Positions 7,836 through 17,174 of a stretch of DNA of 64,000 bases are shown here, piece after piece (within the stretch, counting starts at the first letter, position 1; each line of letters begins with the position of its first letter). The position numbers and the translations under genes are program-made. Source of the DNA: Sagittula sp. P11 (GTDB lineage Bacteria > Pseudomonadota > Alphaproteobacteria > Rhodobacterales > Rhodobacteraceae); contig NZ_CP021913.1 in the NCBI RefSeq assembly GCF_002814095.1, positions 3,134,001 through 3,198,000 on the forward strand. The letters run 5' to 3'. The notes beneath the pieces were generated by a model that worked only from the letters and a program-made list of their open reading frames with translations, had not been told where the DNA came from and searched no databases.

Positions 7836-10004
7836 TCAGGCCTCCATGCTTGCGGTGAAAGGCAGGCGGGTGACGGTCTTGCCCGTCAGGGCGCGCCATG
7901 CGTTGGCAACGGCCGGGCCGATGGGCGGCAGGCCGGGTTCGCCGACGCCGGTCGGATCGGCGTCGGACTGGATGATCTCCACCTCCACTTCCGGCATCTC
8001 GTGGATGCGCAGCATGCGATAGGTGTCGAAGTTAGACTGCTGGACCTCGCCGCCGTCGCCCAGCGTGATCTCGTCGAAGAGGACGGAGCCGAGGCCGTAG
8101 CCGATGCCGCCTTCCATCTGCGCGCGGATCACGTTGGGGTTCACGGCGACGCCGCAGTCCACGGCACACCAGACGCGGTGCACCTTCGGGAAGCCGCCCG
8201 CGTCCGAAACCTCGGCGATCTCGGCCACATAGGTGTTGAAGCTTTTCACCACGGCGATGCCGTAGCCCTTGCCGTCGCGCACCGTGGTGCCGTCCCAGCC
8301 GGCCATCTCGCCGACCTTTTCGAGCACGCCGCGGAAGCGGTCGCCATCGGCCTTCAGCAGGTCGAGCCGGCCCTGCAGCGGGTCCTTGCCCTGCGCTTCG
8401 AGCACCATGTCGAGGAAGACCTCGACCGCATAGCCGGTGTGGCTGTGGCCCACGGAGCGCCACCAGAGCACGCTGACCGGGTTTTCCTGCACGGCCCAGC
8501 CGACGCGGGAATGCCCGAAGTCATAGGGCAGGTTCGACGACCCTTCGTAGGAGGTCGGGTCCATGCCGTCCTGCATCATCTGCGCCATGGGGCCGCCCGC
8601 CATGATGGACTGGTTGGCCACCACGTTTTCCCAGCCGAGGAGCGCGCCACCGTCGTCCAGACCGGCACGGAAGCGGTGCACCGTCAGGGGGCGGTAGTAG
8701 CCGCCGTGGATGTCGTCCTCGCGGGTCCAGACCAGCTTGTAGGTGCCGGGACCGGCGGCCTTGCCGATCTCGGCCAGTTCGGAGGCGAAGTGCGAGGTGT
8801 CCTGCGCGCGGCGGCCGAAGCTGCCGCCCGCAAGCATCACGTTGATCTTCACGTTCGCCGGGTCGAGCCCGAGCGGACCGGCGATCGCGGGCAGGTCGAG
8901 GGTGGGGAACTGCGAGCCCATCCAGGCCTCCGCGCCGTCCTCGCGCACCTCCAAGACGCCGTCGAGCGGTTCCATCGGCGCGTGGGCGAGGTAGGGGAAG
9001 CGGAACTCTGCCTCGATGACCTGCGCGGCGCCGTCGATGCCCGCGGCACCGTCGCCGTTGACCTCCGCATCGCGCCCGCCCTCGGCGGCCGCGGCGGAGA
9101 ACGCCTCGTACATCTCGTCCGTTGAGCGGGTCTCGGCCGCGCTTTCGTCCCATTCGACGGTCAGCGCGTTGCGGCCCTTGATCGCGGCGTAGGTCGAGGT
9201 CGCGTAGACGGCCACGCCCTGCGGGATCTGGTGCACCGCCTCGACGCCGGGGACCTTCAGCGCCTCCGCGTCATCGTAGGAGGCCACGGTCGCGCCGAAC
9301 TTCGGCGGGTGGGCGACCACCACGGTCAGCATCCCGTCGCGGTAGAGGTCCATGGTGAAGGTCGCGGTGCCGTTCGATTTTGCCGCGGTGTCGAGCTTGG
9401 GCAGGTCGGAGCCGATCAGGCGGAACTGGTCGGCGGACTTCACCGGCGGATCCTCGGGCACGGTCTGCATTGCGGCCTTCTCGGCCAGCGCGCCGAAGCC
9501 GGAGGACTGGCCGTCGGGGTGGCTGACGATGCCGTTCTCGACGGTGATCTCGCTGGCGGGGACGCCCCATTCCTCGGCGGCGGCGGCGACCAGCATGGCG
9601 CGGGCTGCGGCCCCGGCCTTGCGCATCTGCATGTAGCTGTTGGCCATGGCGGTGGAACCGCCGGTGCCCTGCATGCCGAAGGCGAGGTTCTTGTAGAGCT
9701 CGGTATTCGCGGGGGCGCTTTCGGCGCGCATCTGCGACCAGTCGGCGTCCAGCTCCTCGGCGACGAGGGTGGCGAGGCCGGTGTTGGGGCCCTGGCCGAA
9801 CTCGATGTGCTTGATCATCACGGTGACGGTGTCGTCGGGCGCCACGCGGACAAAGGCGTTGGGGGCGAAGGTGCCCTCCGTGCCGTCGCCTTCGAAGGCG
9901 AGGGCGGCACCGGACTGGGCGCGGCCGGCCATGGGCAGCGTGAGCCCGATCACGAGGCCGGCGGATGAGGCGAGAAAGCCCCTGCGGGACAGTTGCTTGT
10001 TCAT
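7836..10004 (-). CDS. Tat-exported molybdenum hydroxylase large subunit (IorB/xanthine dehydrogenase family)
   Basis: 722 residues. The twin-arginine signal [11 protein letters not shown] (residues 6-16) and hydrophobic stretch predict Tat export. The aldehyde oxidase/xanthine dehydrogenase Mo-binding domains follow, with [31 protein letters not shown] and GGSFGRR, and the C-terminal GVGEPGLPP carries the conserved catalytic Glu. Length and order match isoquinoline 1-oxidoreductase beta subunits. It forms a three-gene minus-strand operon with the 2Fe-2S subunit upstream (4-base gap) and the cytochrome downstream. Aldehydes or N-heterocycles are possible substrates; the sequence does not decide. 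Confidence 0.92.
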   Translation of the reverse strand: MNKQLSRRGFLASSAGLVIGLTLPMAGRAQSGAALAFEGDGTEGTFAPNAFVRVAPDDTVTVMIKHIEFGQGPNTGLATLVAEELDADWSQMRAESAPANTELYKNLAFGMQGTGGSTAMANSYMQMRKAGAAARAMLVAAAAEEWGVPASEITVENGIVSHPDGQSSGFGALAEKAAMQTVPEDPPVKSADQFRLIGSDLPKLDTAAKSNGTATFTMDLYRDGMLTVVVAHPPKFGATVASYDDAEALKVPGVEAVHQIPQGVAVYATSTYAAIKGRNALTVEWDESAAETRSTDEMYEAFSAAAAEGGRDAEVNGDGAAGIDGAAQVIEAEFRFPYLAHAPMEPLDGVLEVREDGAEAWMGSQFPTLDLPAIAGPLGLDPANVKINVMLAGGSFGRRAQDTSHFASELAEIGKAAGPGTYKLVWTREDDIHGGYYRPLTVHRFRAGLDDGGALLGWENVVANQSIMAGGPMAQMMQDGMDPTSYEGSSNLPYDFGHSRVGWAVQENPVSVLWWRSVGHSHTGYAVEVFLDMVLEAQGKDPLQGRLDLLKADGDRFRGVLEKVGEMAGWDGTTVRDGKGYGIAVVKSFNTYVAEIAEVSDAGGFPKVHRVWCAVDCGVAVNPNVIRAQMEGGIGYGLGSVLFDEITLGDGGEVQQSNFDTYRMLRIHEMPEVEVEIIQSDADPTGVGEPGLPPIGPAVANAWRALTGKTVTRLPFTASMEA

Positions 10005-10008
10005 GGGA

Positions 10009-10467
10009 TCAGCCCTCCAGCGCGTCGGCGGCGTCGTGGATCGCCTTGCGGATGCGCACGTAGGTGGCGCAGCGGCAGACGTTCCCGGCCATGGCGTTGT
10101 CGATGTCTTCGTCGGTGGGTGCGGGGTTTTCCAGCAGGAGCGCGGTGGCGCTCATGACCTGGCCGGACTGGCACCAGCCGCATTGCGGCACGTCGAGCCC
10201 CGCCCATGCCGCCTGAACGGCCTCGACTTCGGGGCCTTCCATGCCCTCGATGGTGGTGACGAAGCTGCCGTCGACCATGGAGACCGGGGTCACGCAGGAG
10301 CGCCGGGTCATGCCGTTCAGCATCACCGTGCAGGCGCCGCATTGCGCGACGCCGCAGCCGAACTTGGTGCCGGTGAGCTTCAGCTCGTCACGCAGCACCC
10401 AGAGCAGGGGCGTGTCCGGGGCGACATCGACGGTCACCTCCTCGCCGTTGAGTTCGAAAGAGATCAT
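10009..10467 (-). CDS. 2Fe-2S subunit of the molybdenum hydroxylase (IorA-like)
   Basis: 152 residues from ATG at 10467, chosen because GGAGGG precedes it at good spacing and [14 protein letters not shown] is the family start. The N-terminal plant-type cluster ligands are [13 protein letters not shown] with a later Cys. The C-terminal second cluster ligands are CGWCQSGQ and CRCATY. It lacks a signal peptide, so the folded pair is presumably exported with the Tat signal of the large subunit. First gene of its operon. Confidence 0.93.
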   Translation of the reverse strand: MISFELNGEEVTVDVAPDTPLLWVLRDELKLTGTKFGCGVAQCGACTVMLNGMTRRSCVTPVSMVDGSFVTTIEGMEGPEVEAVQAAWAGLDVPQCGWCQSGQVMSATALLLENPAPTDEDIDNAMAGNVCRCATYVRIRKAIHDAADALEG

Positions 10468-10853
10468 TTGGCTGGCCCTCCGTGTGGGAATTCGCTGTGC
10501 CGGGAAATAGAGCATGGCAGGGGCGCGTCCATGGCTGCAACGAAAAAATGGAGGGGTGCTCCGTTTTTTATCCGGGCGGATGGTCCGGGGCGGGACGGGC
10601 GTGGGGTCTGCCTATTTGATCAACAAATTTTCCTTATCGGATAACGACTTTGCTGCGATGCGGCGGAAAGCCGTTGGTTTCGGCAAATATCCGCCCTAGG
10701 TTGATGACGTGGCGCTGGACGGGATGTCCGTGCCCGAGGGTCCGGGTTGGCCCGCGTTGTGCCGACCCCCGCGATGCCGCTCCGAACGGCTGGTGACGCG
10801 CCCGGTACATGGATGAACGAAACGTAAACAGGGTATCCTGAAAGGAGCTCCCC
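10468..10853. other. 386-base intergenic region between divergent iorA-like gene and gpsA
   Basis: It must hold promoters for both directions. AT-rich patches at 10605-10650 (TTGATCAACAAATTTTCC) and just before gpsA (ACGAAACGTAAACAGGGTAT, 10817-10836) are candidate promoter elements. No convincing paired -35/-10 boxes can be assigned by eye. No gene is supported in it. Confidence 0.4.
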
Positions 10854-11969
10854 ATTAAGGATTCGTCTTACCAACCCGCCGCCCCCTATGACCGCGTCGC
10901 CGTGCTTGGCGCCGGCAGCTGGGGCACCGCGCTGGCCTGCGTGCTGGCGCGCAACGGTCGTCAGGTGAAGCTTTGGGCGCGCCGTCCCGATCAGGCGGAC
11001 GCGATCAACGCGGGCGCCGAGAATGCCGAATACCTGCCGGATGTGCCGCTCCCCGCCGGGCTGACCGCCACCGCCGATCTGGCCGAGGCGCTGGAGGGCG
11101 CGGAGGCCGTGCTGATGGTGACGCCGTCCTCGACCCTTCGGCCCATGTGCCGGGCCATCGCGCCGCATCTGCCGGAGGGCATCCCGGTCGCGCTGGCCTG
11201 CAAGGGCGTGGAGCGCGGCACGGGCCTTCTGTTGTCCGAAGTCGTCTCCGACGAGCTGCCGGGGCATCCGGTGGGTGCCGTCTCCGGCCCGACCTTTGCA
11301 CGCGAAGCGGCGCTGGATCATCCCACGGCGGCCACCGTCGCCTTCCATTTCCGTTATGCCGACCGGCTGGCGCCGAAGTCGAGCCCCGCGGCACGGCTGG
11401 CGCTGTCGCTGTCGGGCAACGGGTTCCGGCCTTACGTGTCGGACGACCTCGTGGGCGTCGAAGTGGGCGGCGCGGTCAAGAACGTGATCGCCATCGCCTG
11501 CGGGATGATGTCGGGCGCGGGCTTTGCCGAGAACACCCGTGCCGCGCTGATCACCCGCGGCATCGACGAGATGAAGCGGCTGGCGCAGGCCTTGGGCGGG
11601 CGGCGCGAGACCGTCACCGGCCTGTCGGGTGCGGGCGACCTGACGCTGACCTGTTCGTCGACGACGTCGCGGAACATGTCGCTGGGCTACCAGCTTGGGC
11701 AGGGCATCCCGCGGGTGTCGTGCTTCGAAGGGCGCCCGGTGGTGGTCGAGGGCGAGATCAATGCGGTCTCGGTCATCGAACTGGCGCAGCGCGTGGGTGT
11801 GCCCATGCCGATCTGCGAGACGGTCAACGCCGTGCTGCACGAGGGCGCCGACCTGCAGGAGGCGTTCAGCACGCTCTGGGCGCGCCCGATCGAGGCGGAG
11901 CCGCAGGCGCTGGACCTTTCGCTGGCCCACCCGCAACCCGACGTGCCGCTGCAATTCGGAGAAAGCTGA
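10854..11969 (+). CDS. gpsA: Glycerol-3-phosphate dehydrogenase of the glucosylglycerol operon, possible ATT start
   Basis: GpsA reduces dihydroxyacetone phosphate to sn-glycerol 3-phosphate with NAD(P)H. Motifs: Rossmann VLGAGSWGTALA, ALACKGVERGTG, SGPTFAREAA, GVEVGGAVKNVIAIACG and GLSGAGDLTLTCSS. Upstream of the Rossmann loop the frame is open only back to 10842 (TGA at 10839). It contains no ATG, TTG or CTG; the only usual start is GTG 10902, which lacks a ribosome site and cuts off most of the first beta strand. ATT at 10854 lies 6 bases after a perfect AAAGGAG, so I propose it as the start (371 residues; 355 from the GTG). Followed directly by the phosphatase and synthase that use its product. 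Confidence 0.9.
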   Translation: MKDSSYQPAAPYDRVAVLGAGSWGTALACVLARNGRQVKLWARRPDQADAINAGAENAEYLPDVPLPAGLTATADLAEALEGAEAVLMVTPSSTLRPMCRAIAPHLPEGIPVALACKGVERGTGLLLSEVVSDELPGHPVGAVSGPTFAREAALDHPTAATVAFHFRYADRLAPKSSPAARLALSLSGNGFRPYVSDDLVGVEVGGAVKNVIAIACGMMSGAGFAENTRAALITRGIDEMKRLAQALGGRRETVTGLSGAGDLTLTCSSTTSRNMSLGYQLGQGIPRVSCFEGRPVVVEGEINAVSVIELAQRVGVPMPICETVNAVLHEGADLQEAFSTLWARPIEAEPQALDLSLAHPQPDVPLQFGES

Positions 11970-11970
11970 C

Positions 11971-12753
11971 ATGAACGTACATGCCACATCGCGCCCGGAC
12001 ATCGCCGCGCGCCGGATGACCCTCGCCACCGATCTGGACGGCACCTTCCTGGGCGGCACCGACGCCGAGCGGGAGCGCCTCTACAGCTGGATCGAGGCCA
12101 ACCGCGCCAGCGTCGGGCTGATCTTCGTCACCGGGCGCGACCCGGAATTCATCATGGAGATGTGCCGCGAGAAGGGCCTGCCATGGCCGGAGTTCGTGGT
12201 GGGCGACGTGGGCACCACCATCGCCGAGGTGACGGCGGACGGGCATGTGACGCCCATTGCCAAGCTCGAAGAGGACATCGCCGAACGCTGGGGCGACAAG
12301 GGGGAGCTGGTCCGCGTGACGCTGGACGGCCATCCCGGCCTGACGCTTCAGCCGACCGCGTTCCGCTACCGGGTCAGCTACGACCTCGACCCCGCCGATT
12401 TCGACGCCAACGCCAAGGAGCGCGTGGCGGAGTTGGGGCTCGACTGGCTGATTTCCGACAACCGGTATTTCGACGTGCTGCCGAAGGGGGTCTCCAAGGG
12501 GCCGTCGATCCGGCGGCTTGTCGATCACCTGGGCATCCCGGAGACGCGCGTGCTGTGCGCCGGGGACACGCTCAACGACCTGTCCATGCTGGAGAGCGGC
12601 CTGCCGGCCGTCGCCGTGGGCAATTCCGAAGCCGACCTGAAGGCGCGGCTCGATGGCTGCGAAACCGTCTACCATGCGCGCGCGCACGGTGCGGCGGGCA
12701 TCATCGAGGCCATCGCCGCGCTTGACCTACATGACACCCCGAAAGGAGCCTGA
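11971..12753 (+). CDS. HAD-family glucosylglycerol-phosphate phosphatase
   Basis: 260 residues, one base after gpsA, with GGAGA upstream. HAD motif I is LATDLDGTF (~residues 16-24), motif II VTGRD, the Lys is in LPKGVSKG, and motif III is GDTLNDLSML. It resembles sucrose-phosphate-phosphatase-like HADs and the N-terminal phosphatase domain of fused GgpPS proteins of Pseudomonas. The predicted reaction is removal of phosphate from 2-O-glucosylglycerol 3-phosphate. The assignment rests on fold plus position directly before ggpS. Confidence 0.85.
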   Translation: MNVHATSRPDIAARRMTLATDLDGTFLGGTDAERERLYSWIEANRASVGLIFVTGRDPEFIMEMCREKGLPWPEFVVGDVGTTIAEVTADGHVTPIAKLEEDIAERWGDKGELVRVTLDGHPGLTLQPTAFRYRVSYDLDPADFDANAKERVAELGLDWLISDNRYFDVLPKGVSKGPSIRRLVDHLGIPETRVLCAGDTLNDLSMLESGLPAVAVGNSEADLKARLDGCETVYHARAHGAAGIIEAIAALDLHDTPKGA

Positions 12754-12756
12754 ACC

Positions 12757-14262
12757 ATGCCATCCGACCTGGTGATCGTTTACCACCGTCAGCCCTACGA
12801 GGAAGTCGAAGTCGACGGGAAGATCGAGTTCCGGGAGAACAAGAGCCCGAACGGCATCGTCCCGACGCTCAAGAGCTTCTTCGGACGGTTCGAGAAGGGC
12901 GCCTGGGTGGCGTGGAAAAACGCCGACGACCCGGCAAACCCGGGCTTCGAGCGGGTGGTGGAAATCGAGGACCAGCACGGCAAATATTCCGTGTCCCGCC
13001 TGCCGCTGACGCCGGAGCAGGTGACGTCCTTCTACCACGTTTCTTCCAAGGAGGCGTTCTGGCCGATCCTGCACGGCTTCAAGGAACGCTACAACTACGA
13101 CCCCGTCGACTGGTCGACCTTCCGGGAGGTGAACTGGGCCTTCGCGGAGGCTGCCGCCGCCGAGGCTGCGCAGGGCGCCGTGGTCTGGGTGCACGACTAC
13201 AACCTGTGGCTGGTGCCCGGCTACCTGCGGACGCTGCGCCCGGATGTGAAGATCAGCTTCTTCCACCACACGCCGTTCCCGCCCGCCGACATCTTCAACG
13301 TGCTGCCGTGGCGACGCGAGATCCTCGAGTCGCTGCTGTCCTGCGACGTGGTGGGCTTCCACATCCCGCGGTACGTGAACAACTTCGTCTCCGCCGCGCG
13401 GTCGCTGCTGGAGGTAGACACCCAGAAGCGCGAGAAGGTGAAGGACGAGCTGAACGCCCAGACTTCTGCCCTGTCGGAGCAGTCTGTCATCACCGAGGTC
13501 GCCTACGACGGGCGCACGGTGCTGCTGCAGGCGAGCCCGGTGGGCGTCGACGTGGGGTACATCGAGACGCTGGCGAACAACGAGGCGACGGAGAAGCGGG
13601 TCGGCGAGATCCGCGAGGGCCTGAAGGACCGCAAGCTGATCCTGTCGGTGGGCCGGACGGATTACACCAAGGGCGGGATCGAGCAGCTCGAGTCCTTCGA
13701 GCGGATGCTGGAGAACCGTCCCGACCTGCGCGGCAAGGTGCAGCTGATGCACGTCTCGGTCAGTGCGAACGTCAACATGACCGCCTACCGGCAGATCCAG
13801 GAGGACCTGGAGTCGATCGCCGGGCGGATCAACGGGCGGTACGGCAACTTCGACTGGCAGCCGCTTTTGCTGATCTCGAACCCGGTGCCGTTCACCGATC
13901 TGGTGGCCTTTTACCGGGCGGCGGACGTGGCGTGGATCACGCCGCTGGCGGACGGCATGAACCTTGTCTGCAAGGAGTTCTGCGCGGCGCGCACCGATGG
14001 CGACGGCGTGCTGGTGCTGTCGGAATTCGCCGGGGCGGCGGTGGAACTGGCGACGGCTGTGCCGACCAACCCGTTCTCGCACAAGTCGATGGATTCGGCG
14101 ATCGAGTTCGCGCTGGCCATGCCGGAGGAAGAGCGCCGGGGCCGGATGAAGGTCAACCGCGCCATGGTGCAGAAGCAGGACATCCGCTTCTGGGCCGAGG
14201 ACCAGATGCGCGCCTTCAGCACACCCAAGGAAAAGACCTCGAGCGCGGCGGAGGTGGCCTGA
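12757..14262 (+). CDS. ggpS: Glucosylglycerol-phosphate synthase
   Basis: 501 residues, a GT20 (trehalose-6-phosphate synthase) fold. From memory of the cyanobacterial GgpS sequence, the N-terminus (LVIVYHRQPYEEV, KSPNGIVPTLKSFF), HDYNLWLVPGYLR, FFHHTPFPPADIFNVLPWR and SVGRTDYTKGGIEQL match GgpS rather than OtsA. It transfers glucose from ADP-glucose to glycerol 3-phosphate. AAAGGAG lies upstream of ATG 12757. Last gene of gpsA-ggpP-ggpS, followed by a strong terminator. The product is an osmolyte, consistent with a saline habitat. Confidence 0.92.
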   Translation: MPSDLVIVYHRQPYEEVEVDGKIEFRENKSPNGIVPTLKSFFGRFEKGAWVAWKNADDPANPGFERVVEIEDQHGKYSVSRLPLTPEQVTSFYHVSSKEAFWPILHGFKERYNYDPVDWSTFREVNWAFAEAAAAEAAQGAVVWVHDYNLWLVPGYLRTLRPDVKISFFHHTPFPPADIFNVLPWRREILESLLSCDVVGFHIPRYVNNFVSAARSLLEVDTQKREKVKDELNAQTSALSEQSVITEVAYDGRTVLLQASPVGVDVGYIETLANNEATEKRVGEIREGLKDRKLILSVGRTDYTKGGIEQLESFERMLENRPDLRGKVQLMHVSVSANVNMTAYRQIQEDLESIAGRINGRYGNFDWQPLLLISNPVPFTDLVAFYRAADVAWITPLADGMNLVCKEFCAARTDGDGVLVLSEFAGAAVELATAVPTNPFSHKSMDSAIEFALAMPEEERRGRMKVNRAMVQKQDIRFWAEDQMRAFSTPKEKTSSAAEVA

Positions 14263-14292
14263 GCCACCAACATCGCTTGATGGAACAGCACG

Positions 14293-14321
14293 GCGGACGG
14301 GCGCGGGCCCGTCCGCTTTTT
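14293..14321 (+). terminator. Rho-independent terminator after ggpS
   Basis: A perfect 10-bp stem (GCGGACGGGC / GCCCGTCCGC, 14293-14302 and 14307-14316), a 4-base loop, then TTTTT at 14317-14321. It closes the glucosylglycerol operon 31 bases after the ggpS stop. Confidence 0.92.
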
Positions 14322-14440
14322 CATATCCCGCTACCCGCAATGCGGGGATTGTGGTAGCATTACTCATTCTTTGATTGTCAGCGGCCCGTCGGGCGGCGCC
14401 TGCCGTGGCCCCATTTTCAGCACAGAGGGGGATTTGTCCC

Positions 14441-15667
14441 GTGGCCCGATTTCTTGCCCTGCCGAAGAACGACCCTGTCATCGCCTCGCTCAGCATGGCC
14501 GATGTGACCATGGCGCCCGAAGCGCGCGCCGCGCAGGTCGCCCGCGTCATCGAGGCGCGCCGCCGGCTTGGGGCGCAGACCCGGGGACCGGAACCCGCCG
14601 CCCGCGCGCGGATGCGCTCGGCCGAGATCGTGGCGCACCCGGAGGAGACGACCTCCGTCACCGGGGTGATGGTCTTCGACATGGACGATCCGGAAGAGCT
14701 GGAGCGGCTGAAGACGGACCTGCCGAACTACGACGTGGTGGAGGACCTGCCGCTGTCGCTGATCCCGCCGGTGCGCGCCACGGCGAACCATTCGGCGGAG
14801 GCGGGGCTGGACCTCTGGCACCTCGACGCGGTGGCGGTGGCCTCGGCCCGCGCGGCGGGCTTCGGCGGCACGGGGAAGGGCGTGGGGGTCGCGATCCTCG
14901 ACACCGGGGTGGAGGAAGTGGAGGAAATCGCCGGGAGGGTCGCCTCGGCCTTCCGGCTGGACCGCACCACCAACACGCCCGTCGCGATCCAGAGCGAGGA
15001 CACGGAGGGCCACGGCACCCATGTCGCCGGGCTGGTGGCCGGGTCGCGCGTCGGCGTCGCACCGGAGGCGGACCTGATGAACTACGTCATGATCCCGAAC
15101 GCGCTTGGCAATATCTCCGACTTCATCTTTGCCATCGACTTCGTGGCGCGGCGGCCGGAAATCGCGATCCTCAACATGTCGGCGGGCATTCCGGGCTTTC
15201 ACGGGGCGATGAAATCCTCGGTCGTGCTGCTGAAGCGCATGGGCATCCTGCCGGTGATCGCGGTGGGCAACGAGGGGCCGAACACCAGCCGCAGCCCGGG
15301 CAACTACGCAGAGGTGCTGTCGGTGGGCGCGGCCAACCGCCATGGCCGGGTGGCGAGCTTCTCTTCGGGCGGGAGCATGGTCGCCGACGCGCAAAGCTAC
15401 GATGTGCCGGACCTTGTGGCTCCGGGGGCGGAGGTGACCTCCTGCGTGATGGGCGGCGGCTACGAGGCCTGGGACGGCAGTTCGATGGCGACGCCGCTGG
15501 TCTCGGGCATCGCCGCGCTGATCGTGGAGCGGTTCCCGACGATCACGCTGTCGGACCTGACGGAGGAGATCATTGGCGTGTTGCAGCCGCTGTCGGGCGT
15601 GGATGCGCTGCGGCAGGGCGGCGGGATGCTGCAACTGCCGCCGCACCTGTGGCAGGCTGTGTCATGA
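14441..15667 (+). CDS. Intracellular-type subtilase (S8 serine protease)
   Basis: 408 residues from GTG 14441, preceded by AGAGGGGGA at ideal spacing; no signal peptide. The catalytic triad is complete: Asp in AILDTG, His in GHGTHVAGL, Ser in DGSSMATPL, with oxyanion Asn in AVGNEGPN. Residues ~45-110 (TSVTGVMVFDMDD, LPNYDVVEDLPLSLI) look like an I9-type propeptide ending before a Pro-rich linker. Secretion by a leaderless route cannot be excluded. It is followed 33 bases later by a small gene of unknown function that may be its dedicated partner. Confidence 0.88.
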   Translation: MARFLALPKNDPVIASLSMADVTMAPEARAAQVARVIEARRRLGAQTRGPEPAARARMRSAEIVAHPEETTSVTGVMVFDMDDPEELERLKTDLPNYDVVEDLPLSLIPPVRATANHSAEAGLDLWHLDAVAVASARAAGFGGTGKGVGVAILDTGVEEVEEIAGRVASAFRLDRTTNTPVAIQSEDTEGHGTHVAGLVAGSRVGVAPEADLMNYVMIPNALGNISDFIFAIDFVARRPEIAILNMSAGIPGFHGAMKSSVVLLKRMGILPVIAVGNEGPNTSRSPGNYAEVLSVGAANRHGRVASFSSGGSMVADAQSYDVPDLVAPGAEVTSCVMGGGYEAWDGSSMATPLVSGIAALIVERFPTITLSDLTEEIIGVLQPLSGVDALRQGGGMLQLPPHLWQAVS

Positions 15668-15700
15668 GTCGGCGCACACTTGCAGGGAAGGGCGGTCTGG

Positions 15701-16087
15701 ATGGATGAGGAAAGCCTGAAGAAGCTGCAGGCGGAACTGGGCGCCAAGCCCTCGGGCGGGACGGAGCGGATGATCCTGCAGACCGCGCGGCCTTCCCGCA
15801 GCCGGGGCGCCGCGGCGCCCGCGCCGGACACCTTCCCGGACCGCACCGCCTACCGCAAGGCGCTGATCGACTTCGAGGATGCGCAGGGCGCGCCCGGTCT
15901 CGACGCGCTGGTGGGCAAGTTGCAGGCGCTGGGGCTGAAGACCTCGGTCGCGCGCGGCGTGCAGGCGGTGGTGGTCGAAGGCGCACCGGACGCACTGAGC
16001 CGCGCGCTGGAGGCCGAGGAGGTCGAAGACGCGGAGTTCGACCGCGCCGTCGATCTGGTGCGGCCGCGGCGCCCCTCGGAGGAATAG
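15701..16087 (+). CDS. Small hypothetical protein paired with the subtilase
   Basis: 128 residues from ATG 15701 with AGGGAAGG upstream. The first ~45 residues are low-complexity and charged. Residues ~50-115 (YRKALIDFEDA, LVGKLQALGLKTSVARGVQAVVVEG, SRALEAEEVEDAEFDRAVDLV) suggest a compact alpha-beta domain of the size and pattern of I9-like propeptides/inhibitors. That is a pattern impression, not a recognised family match. Same strand and close spacing suggest co-transcription with the protease, as inhibitor or chaperone (inference). Confidence 0.65.
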   Translation: MDEESLKKLQAELGAKPSGGTERMILQTARPSRSRGAAAPAPDTFPDRTAYRKALIDFEDAQGAPGLDALVGKLQALGLKTSVARGVQAVVVEGAPDALSRALEAEEVEDAEFDRAVDLVRPRRPSEE

Positions 16088-16112
16088 GCGCCGGCCTATC
16101 CCGGCCCGGCGG

Positions 16113-17120
16113 TCAGAGCGCCTTCAGATCGTCGTAGAGCGATTGCGCGATTTCCACGTAGCCGCGCGCCTTGTTGCGGGCGCGGGCAGCATAGCGGCGT
16201 TCGGCGGGCAGGCGGGCGCCTTGCCCGGCGATCTCGGCAAACAGCGCCTCGGCCGACGACTGGCCCGCATCGGCGCGGCCGCCCGACAGGCGCGCCGGGT
16301 CGAAGGCCACGATGATCTGGCCGTGGTAGGGCGCTTCGGGGCGGCCCTCGGCGTAGGCCATGCTTTCGAGGCTGGTCATGTCGCCGATCAGCGGCCCGGC
16401 CATCAGTTCGACCATCAGCGACAGGGCAGAGCCCTTGTGGCCGCCGAAGGTGCACATGGCGCCCTGCATCGCGGCCTCCGGATCGGTGGTGGGCTTGCCG
16501 TCCGCGTCCAGCGCCACGCCTTCGGGCAGGGGTTTGCCCTCGCGGCGGTAAAGCTCGATCTCGCCGCGCGCGAAGGCGGAGGTGGCGAGGTCGAAGACCA
16601 GCGGATCGGCGTCGCCGCGCGGCCATGCGAAGGCGATGGGGTTGGTGCCGAGCGCGCCGCGCGTGCCGCCCGCGGGCGCGACCCAGGCGTGGCTGGGCAC
16701 CATCGACAGCGCGGAAAGCCCTTCGCGGGCAAGGTGTTCGACCTCCGGCCAGAGGGCGGAGAAGTGGTAGCAGCGGTTGACGGCCATGGCCGCGACACCG
16801 AAGCGGCGCGCGCGCTGGGTCAGGAGCGGCAGGCCTCCCTGCGTCGCCAGAAGCGAGATGCCGCCCCGCGCGTCGGCCCGCACCACGGCGCTGTCGTCGG
16901 TGACGATCTCCGGCTCTGCCGTGCCGTCGACGGTGCCCCGGCGCATCGTCTCGACGCACATGAACAGGCGGAACAGCCCGTGAGAGCCGCAGTCGTCCAT
17001 CTGGCAGGTGGTCAGGAACGCGGCGATGGCCTGCGCGTGGGCGTCGCCATAGCCGGTCCGGGTCAGCGTATCGTAGGCGAGGCTGTGGATCTCTTCGGGG
17101 GTCAGGCGGATCTGGGGCAT
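16113..17120 (-). CDS. LDH2/malate dehydrogenase family oxidoreductase
   Basis: 335 residues. Family stretches: CGSHGLFRL (~44-52), GTNPIAFAWP (~157-166), FGGHKGSALSLMVELMAG (~214-231) and YHGQIIVAFDPARL. Members reduce 2-oxoacids or delta1-pyrroline/piperideine-2-carboxylate with NAD(P)H. Substrate cannot be assigned here. The gene converges on the subtilase partner; a short ATAGGC/GCCTAT hairpin (16084-16099) lies at the junction. Confidence 0.88.
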   Translation of the reverse strand: MPQIRLTPEEIHSLAYDTLTRTGYGDAHAQAIAAFLTTCQMDDCGSHGLFRLFMCVETMRRGTVDGTAEPEIVTDDSAVVRADARGGISLLATQGGLPLLTQRARRFGVAAMAVNRCYHFSALWPEVEHLAREGLSALSMVPSHAWVAPAGGTRGALGTNPIAFAWPRGDADPLVFDLATSAFARGEIELYRREGKPLPEGVALDADGKPTTDPEAAMQGAMCTFGGHKGSALSLMVELMAGPLIGDMTSLESMAYAEGRPEAPYHGQIIVAFDPARLSGGRADAGQSSAEALFAEIAGQGARLPAERRYAARARNKARGYVEIAQSLYDDLKAL

Positions 17121-17174
17121 GATGTGGTCCTGAGGGTCACGGCCCCTTCGGGGTACATCAAGTGCGGGCAGTTC

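Noticed and set aside
7209-9125. 638-codon plus-strand frame antisense to the Mo hydroxylase
   Set aside because: His/Val/Ala-rich shadow composition; the opposite strand has a full set of Mo-hydroxylase and cytochrome motifs.
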